Assembly: GCA_905221605.1 (NCBI GenBank)
Contig: CAJNDS010002279.1
Coordinates: 962,084-1,026,083 of the forward strand
DNA from: Symbiodinium natans
Lineage: Eukaryota > Sar > Dinophyceae > Suessiales > Symbiodiniaceae
Reading direction: 5' to 3'
Length of the DNA stretch: 64,000 nt
Shown here one piece after another: positions 34,456-46,400 of this stretch. Both the position numbers and the translations under genes were made by a program. Each line of letters opens with the position of its first letter. Position 1 is the stretch's first letter. The notes below the pieces were generated by a model. The model saw nothing but the letters and a program-made list of their open reading frames with translations. It searched no databases and was not told where the DNA came from.

Positions 34456-37400
34456 ACCCTAACAAACCTGACCTACCTCTGTTTGGGCTGTAGGGCGGAG
34501 AGGGCTCAGGGCTCCCAGAGCTGTCCTAAAGCCAAAGGGGAAGGTCTGCTGGTTTGGGAGATGGGCGCCTGGGAACAAATGCGGCAGTAGGGTTTAAGGC
34601 TTAGGGTTCTAGGGTTTCGGGTTTAGGGTTTTGGGCTTAGGGTTGAGGGCTTAGGGTTTCGGGTTTGGGGATCAGGGTTTCGAGTTAGGCTTCGGGCAAG
34701 AGATGAACTGCTTGTTTGAATCCTTTTGCTTCTAATATGGTAAACATGGAGTACTGACTACATCCTGCTGACTATGCTTGGTTTAGGGCTTGCGGCTTAG
34801 GAGCCAAACATCTCCTAATTAAGGAAGGCACCTTCAATCGAAGTGGGATCCCCATCATGACATAAGGTGTATTCCTTAACTAAGAGGACACCTTGTTACA
34901 TCAAACTAGGATCCCTATTATGACTTGAGGCATATTTCTTAAGTAAGGATCCCTACTATGGCTTAAGGGATATTCCTTAAGTGAGGGGTATTGGGCTCTT
35001 TGGGTGCCTGAAGAGGCATCTTGCGAGACAGGTCCAACCCCTGGCGCAGGTAAAAACGTACAAACGGTAGTCACCGTCGTGATGATCAACATCCAAACTC
35101 AGATAAAGGGTATTGCAGCAACTTAGTTTAGGGTTTAGGGTTTAGGGTCTAGGGTCTACGGTTTAGGGTTTACGGTTTAGGGGTTAGGGGTTTAGGGTTT
35201 AGGGTTTAGGGTTTCTGTGGCTTAGAGACCCTGGCCCCGGCGACTTCGCGCGCCTTGGACCAGCCTTGTCTTGCCGGTCATGACGCGGCAGTCGCCGGGC
35301 GCCAGCGAGGCCGCCTGCACGCGAACCTGGGTGCAGGGCGCCGAGTTCAAGGTTTCGGGGTCTGGTTAGAAGTTTAGGGTTTCAGGAGTTGATATAGGAG
35401 TTCAGGATTTAGGGCTTCAGGAGTTTTGGGGGTTATGGAGTAGGAGTTTAGGGTTTATGGTTTAGATTTTAGGGTTTTGGGTTTAGGGTTTAGGGTTTAG
35501 GGTTTAGGGTTTTGGGTCTTGGGATTTAGGGTTTAGGGTTTAGGGTTTCAGTAAGCCCTCGTCCCCAATCCGCAGAGCAGCCAGCAGAAAGCGGCCCTTG
35601 GCCGGCAGCTGCGGCCTGAAAGTGGGGGGCTTAGGGTTTAGGGGTTTAGGGGTTTTAGGGTTTTAGGGTTTTAGGGTTTTAGGGTTTAGGGTTTAGGGTT
35701 TAGGGTTTAGGGTCTAGGGTTTAGGGTTTAGGGTTTAGGTTTAGGGTTGAGGGTTCAGGGTTGAGGGTTTCAGGGTTGAGGGTTGCGGGTTGAGGGTTGA
35801 GGGTTGAGAGTTGAGGGTTTTGAGGGGGGAGACCCCTAACTCACCCCCTGGTTTAGGTTCGGGCGGCTTCGGATTAAGGGTTTTTAGGGTTTTAGGGTTT
35901 TAGGGGTTTAGGGTTTTAGGGTTTTAGGGTTTTAGGGTTTTAGGGTTTGGGGCTCAGGGTTTTCGGGTTTTTAGGGTTTAGCGTTAAGGGTTTGGGGTTT
36001 AGGGTTTTAGGGTTTCTGGTTGGGGGTTGAGGGTTTGGGGGACAACAATTCTCCAGAGCTTAACATGCATCCCCTACCTCAGCCCCCAAGTGGTTTTTCG
36101 GCCATGTCACAATGCGAGGGGCACTACTTTCCCAACCCTACACCCACACAGGGCTTGGGGGCTTAATTAGGAGATGGCGCCCCAACACACCCAGGAGTTG
36201 TGAGGGGGCGGCATATGTCGCGGCGGCGTTTTTTGAAGTTGGAGGCACCACTACCAGAAAGGTTGGGTTGTTCTATTTTTCCCACCCCCTGCTTACGCAG
36301 GCATCCGCCCAACTTTTCTCCTTCTAGGGTTTCGAGCTAACGCCCTAAATTCCCACTTCCCACCCCCGTGCTGGTCGGGCCCAAGGGAGGGTCAGAACAG
36401 GCTGCAATGGGCAGGGAGGGCCAGGCGGCGGGTCAGGGGGGCCCAGGGGCAAAAGTGAGTAAGAATACGTCCGGCACCAGGGAGCTCCGCCCAGGGACCA
36501 AGGTCTTAGGTTGCGAAAAAAAACTTGAGAATCGGAGACCAGCACTGTGCAGCTCACGCACAACACAACTTTTTAGGCTTGCATAGTAGCTCCAGGCGAT
36601 GGTGTTAGTCGGGTGTAGTTCTGGGTCCAGGCACCCTAGAAAAGGGTGGGCACGGCCTAAGCAGGCCTGGGTGGGAATTTAGGGTTTCGGGCTTGGGGCT
36701 TAGGGCTTCGGGCTCTTAGGGCTTAGGGCTTAGGGCTTAGGGCTTAGGGCTTAGGGCTTAGGGCTTAGGGCTTAGGGCTTAGGGCTTAGCTGAGCGACAC
36801 CCTCTATGCAAGCCCAAAGCCCGAAGCCCGAAGCCCTGAGCCGTCCGTAGACAGACACGTTCTGACATTGTGTGGTTCCTGCCTTGGGACCGTGTCGGAT
36901 ATGGAAAGCAGCTCGGAGGCGTCCTGGCAAAGAAACGCTAGGGGATTTGGGACTTAGGACTTAGGAGGGTTTAGGGTTTAGGGTTTAGGGTTTTAGGGTT
37001 TAGGGTTTAGGGTTTAGGGTTTAGGGTTTAGGGTTTAGGGTTTAGGGTTTAGGGTTTAGGGTTTAGGGTTTAGGGGCGAAATTCGGCGTTTGAGGAGTAT
37101 AGTTATCAGGGAAACTCCAAGGTGTAATCACAAGCACTGAGTTGAGAATACCGTTAAGCCATGCAGGAGCGTACGCTCTATTTTCTACTGCAGAGGGCTT
37201 GCGAGGTAATGCAACGGGACGATATGCACATGATGTTAAAATGCAAGGGTTATCGCAATGCAAAATTACACCCCCCTCGCCGAGTATTGGCAATGGGAAG
37301 GCGGACTGCACTGCAACCCTGAAACATCACTGAGCGCACATCGGCCTCGTCTTGCGACGGGCAAGCGATCACCTCGCGGGAGTAGAAAAGTGTTTGTGTT

Positions 37401-40400
37401 CACTAAGACATGCTCAACAGCAGCACGTCAGACACATGTGAATTCGATTTTGCTCCGAGGGCAAACAAAAGTCCGGAAATGCTTGCACTTATAAACTCCA
37501 ACGATCGCGTCAAACCCGGAGGTGAGGATCGAATTGGTACCGTCAGCCGTTAAATTGAGGTGCGGCGCCGGTAGTTTCGGAGTTGTCACGATGTGACCAG
37601 TTGGAAATTAGGCGAAAAGAAGATTCATCTTTCTACTTGTGCAAAGCAACAATGAATATTGGCCTCCGCGTTAGCGGGGCGATATCAGTCGGATTTGCCT
37701 GCAACTCGGCTTCATTGATGAAAATATGGCACTACAGCTTGAAAGGGGCGGGGGGAGTGGTTTCACCACTGACGATTCCATCGTCCCCCCTGGCGGTAGC
37801 TATCCGTCCATTCATAGCGTGGGGCACGGTACTGCTCGCCACGGTTCTGCTCGCCCTTTCCCCTTCCCTTCGGCTTGGCTGACGCAATCTTTGCCTGTGC
37901 CTCACGTGACCGCTGGGCATCCTCGTCCTTCGCCAGGTAGGCCCTCTCCGCTGGTCCCTGGTTCTTGAGGATCAGATCGAGAATCCATGCCCGATTCTCG
38001 TCGAGGGACCATCGAGAGCTGCCTTTGGTCGGCTCCGTGCCAGTGAAGGTGACCAAGCGATGAATCGTGTCGGACTTCGCAAGGATCTGGATGAAGTCCT
38101 CCAAGCTCATGATGGCCCCGATCCAAGACACTACGAAGGCAGGATCGTCCGGCGTGGTCGCTAGACCCGCAGCAATCAACTCTTGAGGCGTGCAATTCAC
38201 GAAAATCAGCCGAGCTGTAGTAAACGGATTGTCTGCCTGGAATCGGGCACCAGTGCCATGGGATCCTACCCCTAGGCGACGTTGTGCCTCAGTTCTTCCT
38301 TCATTTGGCAGAGCGGCGTTAATTAGAAGTTGGAACACACGCATGTCGTCAACTCCATGACCTTGGTCAATCATTTGGAGTGCGAACTGTGCGTCACCGC
38401 GGAACCTGTCCATTATGCCCTCGAAGCCCAAATTACGTGCACGCTTGGCCATCTGCTTTGCTTTAGCAAGCGTTTCGGCCTCAGGCGAAATGGCTCCACG
38501 GGTACCTGCATCTCTCCGCATCTCCTGAAGGATGTCGCTGTCTGAGAGATCCCGATGGTGCCGGCCCAACGATGCTGCAGCACACTCCTTTGCGAAGTAA
38601 CGTGCCGATTGCAGCTTTCTGCGATGGAGTTGGGAGCGAGGGGTAATAAAGGACTGACCGCAATGGATGCAAAGGGTCTGGCCGATGAGGTAGTCGTGCG
38701 CGCACTTGGGGCATACCCTTTTCGCATAGCTTGTACCGCTCTGGCTCGAAGCTGCCTGATCAATTGTCTCAGCATCTTCGGTCACTGCAGTGCTTGGCTG
38801 ATCATTCTCCATCGGATCATCGGCCTCAGCGTTAGCTGGGCGAGATGACCCTTCGGTTGACGGCCTGGTCCAAATGTAGGATCCGTCCCTAGTGTCGCGC
38901 ACGTAAAGTGCACACGTGCCAGGGACTTCTTCTGAACAGAGGACGCCGTCGCTCTCGGAGATGAAAAGCCATGCGTGCTGCAATACAAGCTTTGTCTCGT
39001 AGACGATTTCGATGGGAAGGTCGGCACGCACGCCACTTTTGACCTGGAGGTCCTCGAGCGCTGCAAGGGCAAAATAGTTGTGTGCCTTACCCGAGTCTCC
39101 AAACCCAGGTTTCATCGACCCCTCAACAATTGCCAACGCAGCATCTCTGGTAGTCCTGTGGTACAGTCGGGGAGGACATTTTTCAATTGGTAATAGCGGC
39201 CTACCTGCGAAGGTGGCGGTATCTCCAATCTCCTCTTGACTTTTGGGGCTAAGCCAGGACACTGCGAGGTCTGTGTCTGTGTAGCGGTCTCGGGCCGATT
39301 GGGCGTGGCCCTGGGCACAATGGATCCAGACCGGGTAAAGGTCCTGGCCGAGTGCCTGGGAGCGAAGAGCATCTGGCATACACCGAAGTGAGAATCTCGC
39401 TTTGTTGTCATGGTAGACGATCGAGAAGATGCTTCTTGTCCCTAGAAGAATCTTGTACCGCGCCAACACGATGTCGATGAGTTCATCAACGAGCATCCAT
39501 GTCCGATCCCACGATCGCCCCGAGCGATGGCCTCTGACCAAACCGGTGATCCCCTTCATGATGTGATGGGGAATGTCGGCTTCCTCTTCAGGCTTCAACT
39601 CTGTCTGAAGCACATGGATCATTCTGGGGTCGTCGAACGGGATCGAGTTGAAGTCATCGCGGTTGATTCCACGCATCTCATCAAAAGTGAGTTCCTCTGA
39701 TCGGGACCACCCAAGGTGGTAGTCTTCCACGTCATCAACGAAAAGAGACGGCTCGGCCTCTGCTTTCGCAGGGCTACCCCTCTTCTCGGTTTTGGACGAC
39801 TTCACCTTGGGATAGGGGACGATCCACGGTGCCCGGCGCTTGACCTGCTCAAACGAGCGACTGTCGAGCTCTATGTTTCCCTCACCATCAGGTTCTGGAT
39901 CTTTTGAGCTCGAAGCCGGCGTTCCCTTTCGGGACGCAAGATCAGCGTCGCGGGCCTTGGACTGGTATTGCTTGTCCGCATCTCGCCTTAGATGCCATTG
40001 CTTGTGGCCTCCCAGGCGGTAGTTGCTCGTCTCGCGAGCGACCTGCTCTTGCGACAACTCCACATACGGTTCGGTATCTGGAGCAATAGTCCTCTGCCAA
40101 GGTTCAAGAGTGAAGGCCCGTGCCGGAATCATGTGTCGATAGCCGGCGCTACTTTTTGACCACTCGGACTCGAACTCAGCAGGGACTCTGTAGCGCCCAC
40201 CCTCACGAAAGGGGTAATCACGGGCAAGCTCCTGCAGCAGATCCTCCGGAACGTGCTGGGCCATGTCCTGCACTGCGGCCAGAACCGACAGTGCTGCCAG
40301 GTAGTTTGCCAGGCGGCTGCGGCTTTCCCTGTCCTCCAGAAAGTGGTACACATCGTAGAGGGGCAGCTCACCAGCCATGTTCGCAAACTCGAAGACGTTG

Positions 40401-43400
40401 CACCCCTGACCCTTGGCGTAAGAAAGCAACACTTTCATAGTTTCCTCCCATTGGTGTGGCAAACTATAATACGTTGCACGCCCTGGTCCAGTGAACGAGA
40501 TCGCACCGCAGCACGGCCTGCCCTTGAGGGCGGCGATTCGTCGGATGTTGCCACACACTCCACTGGCAATCTGCGACCAATCGCCCTCAGCGGCGTAGCC
40601 TTCCGGGGGCATGTTCCAGTGCTGGAGATCCGGGGGGATGAAGACCCCATAGTTGCCGAAGAGCTCATTGCCCTGCCAGACAACCAGTATGTCGATCACC
40701 TGCTGTTCCTGCTGTTCAGGGGGCAACTGAGCCACCATTTCGTCGAAGGTTTCGACCACGGTGTCCCTGATCTTCCGGAGGTTGCCTCCCCAAATTGGCA
40801 GCACTCGCACCGTGGCGTAGTGATCCAAAGGGGCCCCCATAGAGGTCATCGCCTCAATGTCCTCAGCAATCGTGGATGCTGTTTTGGCGCCGGCCTTGAA
40901 GTAGAGGGTTGAGTCACCCACAACTAACAGCTGCCGAATGCTACCTCTTCCCGAGGCAGGGTGCAAGAGGGCGAGACCCTCATCGGCCACAGCCGCTAGG
41001 CGGGCAATATCCGACACTGTAGAATTATCCTTGATGGCCAGTGACGTTGCTGTCTGGACCGGGACTTCATTGTACAGGTATCGGATGCCCTGGGTGTAGA
41101 AGGGGTTAATGCTGAAACGGAACTCTTCAGCAAACACAGCCCTCCACAAGGAGCCAATCCACCATGAGGCACAGTCCTCACGCGGGGTGTCGCCCTTCAG
41201 GTAGAGAGCGGCGGACATTGTGCTCGGCGTGGTCTTTCGACCCGCAATGCAGGGGCAGGCAAGAGAACTTAGGTCTACAACTTCTTTTGGGCGTACATTG
41301 TGGAGCTTACCACTCTTCCATGAATGAATGATGCTCTGGATGATGCCGTCCTTAGTGCTGTGATCATGCACCGCGTCTGGTTCGTTTCTGACCTTGGTCT
41401 CTGCTGTAAACCCTGCAAACGAGCACATGAAAATATCATGTCCAATGCGTACAAACTGATGTGGGCATCGAAGTGTCATAAAGTTGCGCAGACCTTCATT
41501 TTTGACAGAATCATGCACATGCAAAACAACATCAATGCGGTAATTTTTCAGCAAACGTGAAATGGTCCTAACCGAACGAAAGCACTTATCACTGCCTTGA
41601 CCCGGCAGCGACGCGTAAACAAGTACCTTTCCCCCCTCGTCGCAGAGGGTTTTGACTTGTCTGACGGTACGGTAGGCTTCGGTTTCGGTTAACTCATGGA
41701 CATTGACTATTGTAACTCCGTGAAGCTTGGGCACGGACGTATCCCCACACACAATTACGACACCTTTGGGCGCAGCCGGCCTCGGCGTAGGCCGGGCTGC
41801 AGCAGACGGCGAGCCAGTAGTTGGGCTTAGCCTGAAGCCCGAGTGTTGTAGCTGCTGAGACAGTGTCGAACCGATTTGGGGAAATCCATGAGGAGTATAC
41901 GCAATGATTGAGTACCTGTTTCCAGTCCACGGGAGAACAACATGCTTGCTAGTCGGGGAGAATAACAAAGGTTTGTCCTTCTTGGTGAAAACGGAACCCC
42001 AGATGTCGGAGCCATTGGGAAGCTGTTGTTTAGTTTGAGGTTGGTTCCCAAGCCCTTCAACCCAAAGTCCTCCGTCCTGAAAATCCCCGAATTGGATGGC
42101 AAGGTTCGTGCTGTCCTGGAGGTTTCGACTGTCAGTGTGGAGCTTCGACTTAGCATTCTTACTCGTTGCAAGGGACGCCCAAGTGAAGTCAGGACCAGCA
42201 TGCTTGGCGACGAACGCATTGAGGAACTGACACGTTTTGGGGTGTTGTGTAGTGGAGCGCGTAAGTCCTTGCTTTCCACTGAACCAGTACAAACCCCAGG
42301 AGTGATAGTACGAGTCCTCGTCAATCTCGAGCTTGTTCTTCCTGGTTCTACTTATTCGTTTTGGTAATGCCTGAATGATCCTTTCCGCAGTACAGCTGCG
42401 GAAGTCCGACTTCTCCAGTGCCTCGGTCGCCAAGGCCTCAGGGTCCGGCCGACCGGTAACGGTGGCTGAAATTGAGGGTTTGGCTACCAAGTGGCTATCA
42501 GAATCCTTTCCTTTAGGGGACTTCTTCTGATCCGGGCAAAGCACATGGTTAATCAATCTAAGTGCATGCAACCACTTGGTCCTTTCGGCGAAGGGTTTGG
42601 TGAAGATGTCGGCAACTTGTTCGGAGGTGTCGGCATTTACCAGATTGAAAAACTTTCGTTCGAACTGCTGCTTCAACCAGCCAAATGAGATCCTTTGGGT
42701 GCGATCGGTGTGCCTTAGCTTCTCGCTGTCACCCTTCAAAAGGATAGTGATTGTGGCCTGGTTGTCTTCGAGTACCTGCACTGCGAACTTGTCGCTGAGT
42801 GCGACATTGAGGCCTTGAAGATCAGCAACAGAACGTCCTTGGGGGTTACCACCATACCTAATTTCATCTAGCTCGGGGTCGATTCTAGCGACAATATCAT
42901 CCGTGTCAAAGCGAGCCTTCTGTTTCGGCCGAGCCTTGCGGCTGGCGGGGTCAACAGAAACGTGCTTCCATAGGAACAACCATAAGCTCAAGCTCGGGAG
43001 TCCCTGCGCTCTGACACCATGATTTGCCGACACGACTTCACTCTCAGTGCTCGACATCGTAATGCTAGTCTGCTTCTTTGAGAAAGCATTCAGAGGATAG
43101 TATGTGTTGGGCCCTACTAGGTACAATGCACAGCCGGAGGTAGACTTGTTGTCGTGCTCCCCGGACCAATCGGCATCACAGAATAACCACAACTTACAAT
43201 CACTCACACGATCCCCGATGAAGCCCTGCATCTTAAGGTCGAGAGAAGAGTTGATGTAGCAGATTAGGCGGTGTAGTCCGACATCGCAGTCACGCGACCA
43301 TTTGGTCACCCTAGAGGCTAAACTCTGTGTGGCACGCAGGAGGTCCCACCTTGCCATGCGGGCTGCGAAAAGAACTTTCATTAGCACACGACTGGCAATG

Positions 43401-46400
43401 GGCTGTAGCCTGCCCCCCTCTTCTTCTCCTTCCGTGGGCCTTGCCACACGGTTTTCATGAAAAGGAGTAGCGGCATACACGAGGGAGTTTTTGTCGACCT
43501 TCGCGAGTTCACAGTACCTTTCAACACAAGAGATGAGGAAGTCCTTCATGTCATACGTCATGACATTTACCGGCTTGGACATGGCTGGGATTGCTTCTTC
43601 ACTGATGGAGTCCATAGCTTTAAGCCTGCTCTGCTTTGCCTCACGCTTCGCTTCGGTTTTGGATCTAGCGGCAAGGGCATGCTTAAAGTCTTCGGGCTCA
43701 ACAGTTGTGATAGGGAAGTAGGTCCTGCCCGTCCACCAAGTGTCCTGGCGCTTGGCTCCCTGCAAGTTGAAGTTGTCGTGAACAACCGATCCCCCCTCAA
43801 CCTCAGTGAATCTTTCGGGTGAAATGTTCGGGAAACGCTGAACGTCATGTTCGTCGGGAACGTACAACCTTTTGCGAGGGTAAAGATGGTGGCGAATGAC
43901 AGCGCCTAACTCTGGATCGACTTCCCAAAAGTCCTCCTTCCGAGTCGGCTCGGGGTTTCCCCCAGCTGCAGGAGCTGCCACCTTCTTGTCAAAGACATAA
44001 GCGAACGGATGTGCTTCCCTCGGCAACATGACCTTTGATTCCTCAAAATGATTGCACCCAAAATACCTGCCAAAAGGTTCAGGGGGATCTAAGTCTATGA
44101 CATCGCTGATGGTTTTCCAGCCCTTGCTCATGTTTTCTGCCGGTCCTGCCATCTTGAAGTCGTCGACATAAACAACAAGAAGAAGATCAAGTTGTGGATG
44201 GTAGAAAATGGACTGCCATATCTCAGGCAATACAGCGACCCACCCAGCAGAAGTAAGCTGCTTCGTACAGTGCTGCTCCCAAATCCCTCCGGAATCGGGA
44301 TGACCGTAGAGAGCTAGCATCAGCGGGCAAACAGGGTCTTTGTATTTTGTCCACTCTTTTGGCCACCTGTTTCTAGGCAGCCTCACCCACGTCTCGACGC
44401 CTTTGAACAGGGCCTGCGTGTATGCTTGACGAGCATCGGCCTGCTGCTTGCTGTAGCCAGGCTGACTTCCGAAAACGTCAATCACCTTTGCGGCCTCCAT
44501 GCTAGCGGGGCTAGATCCGAGTTCTGCAAAGATGGCATGATCGTTGTGTTCGTCGGAAACCCGGTTGCCCTGGAATACGCTTCGGCCCTTCCACTTGCGA
44601 TCTGGGTGCCCTTTCGGTAGCTCGGACCCCTTAAGGCTGCAAATCTCAAAGATCCTGCCAAAATGTGCCTTCACCCCTTTCTTCTGGGCTTCACTAGCAA
44701 CATCGGAGTACTCACGAACCTTCTCGGACAACCAGCACTGCTTATCGACAAGCTTTTGCCACTCTTTGTCCAGTGCAGCTTGGGCATCAATGTTGCTGTT
44801 GATCTCCTTTTGTGATACAACTCTAGCAACAAGTGCGTACTGGAGCTGAGCGACCTCACAGAGCTTATCAAAGTACATTCGGCTGAGCTTCTCGCGGTGA
44901 GGTTCCTGGACCCTAGGTCCAACGGGCATTGCTGGGGCAGCATCCCTACGCTTTCTCTGTTCTTCGGCTTCTTCAAGTTCAACTTTCCTGCGATACCTTT
45001 CGATGTCGGCCTCACGCTGGGTCCTAGACATGGAGGTCCAGAACTCAGAGGGAGTATCAGGAGGTCTCTTAGAGCCCCTCCTGTTTCGGATCCCAATTGT
45101 ACCCCTGTGGTACCATGGAACCATCGGGCATCCTGTTGGGATCATGAGGCTTCCATGTTGGCTTGATAGATTCGGGGGCGCTACTGGAGCTCGGTTCGAG
45201 AGGAGCTAAGGGCTTTGGTTCCCCTACCTCTTTGTTTTCCTTCTCCCTAGCATCGATTTCGGCGCATCTCCGATCGAGCTCATCCAACGGGTCCTCTTCT
45301 CCTTCAGGGACGTAGTCGGCAAAAAGCTGTTCGATGAGATCATCTTCGTTGAGGTCAGTAGGCTTGTGCTGCTCAAAACAATTCTGATCATCAAGCGACG
45401 GAGGTCCTTTGTCTTCGATGGGGCTAGCAAGAGGGAAGGTAAGTTCCCCTAGCGGAAGCTCCATGCGTTTGACTCGGAGGATCTTGAGGCTATCGTTCTC
45501 GAGGGCATCACGGCATCCCTTGACGGGCGCTACAAGGTATTCATCCTTCCAGATGAAGCCTGGCTGAACATGGTACCCCAGAAAGATGCCTTCCTCTCCG
45601 GTTGGTGCAAACTTAGAGCTACCTGTAGCATTTTGCTTCGGATTAGTCCAATAGATGATCCTAGCGCCAAACGGTATGGCGAGGCCACTGAATTCCTCAT
45701 CAAAACGATCTACCCAAGGAACAGTCTCAGTGTCGAATCGCTTCGAGGTGTTCAGGGCCATGGTGTGATGCTGAGCGGCCAAAGGCCACATTTTATCAGG
45801 AAGCCCCGCCTGGAGAAGGTTGGCACGAGTGCCTTCGAGGACAGTCCTGATCTCTCTCTCGATGACAGCCTTGTTTTGATCAACATAGGCTCGAGAGGTA
45901 TTGTGCCTGCAGCCAATCCGTTTAACAGCATTTTCAAGCTCAAACGCATTATCGGAGTACACTATACCAACACTATCCTCAACTTGAAGAAAGTGCAGCA
46001 AGTTTTCGTAGCACTCCTCAGCGTTCTTGGAAACGGCCGGGTAAACATACCTGAAGTTGGACCAGACATCCTTAACCACGAATGCAACCTTTTCCCCCTC
46101 GAACCCAAAGTCTCGGAAGTCCTTCGTGATGACATGGTCGATCGTGATGTGGTCCCCGAATTTCTTGGATGCGATAGTGCTCGATCCTCCCTTCTTTCGT
46201 GCATGAGGGGCCATCATTTTTGCCCTTTGGCACACTTTACAGAAAGGATTCTTGGGTCGATGGGTGAATTTGTGGGCAGCAGTCTCGGCTTCCAGCCTAA
46301 GTTTTTCGGAACCTCCTACGTCATCGGGCGCTTCATCGTGATCACTATCAGGTTCAGGTTCGGGATTGTCAGGTGGTCTTTCGAAGATCGAAATTGAGAG

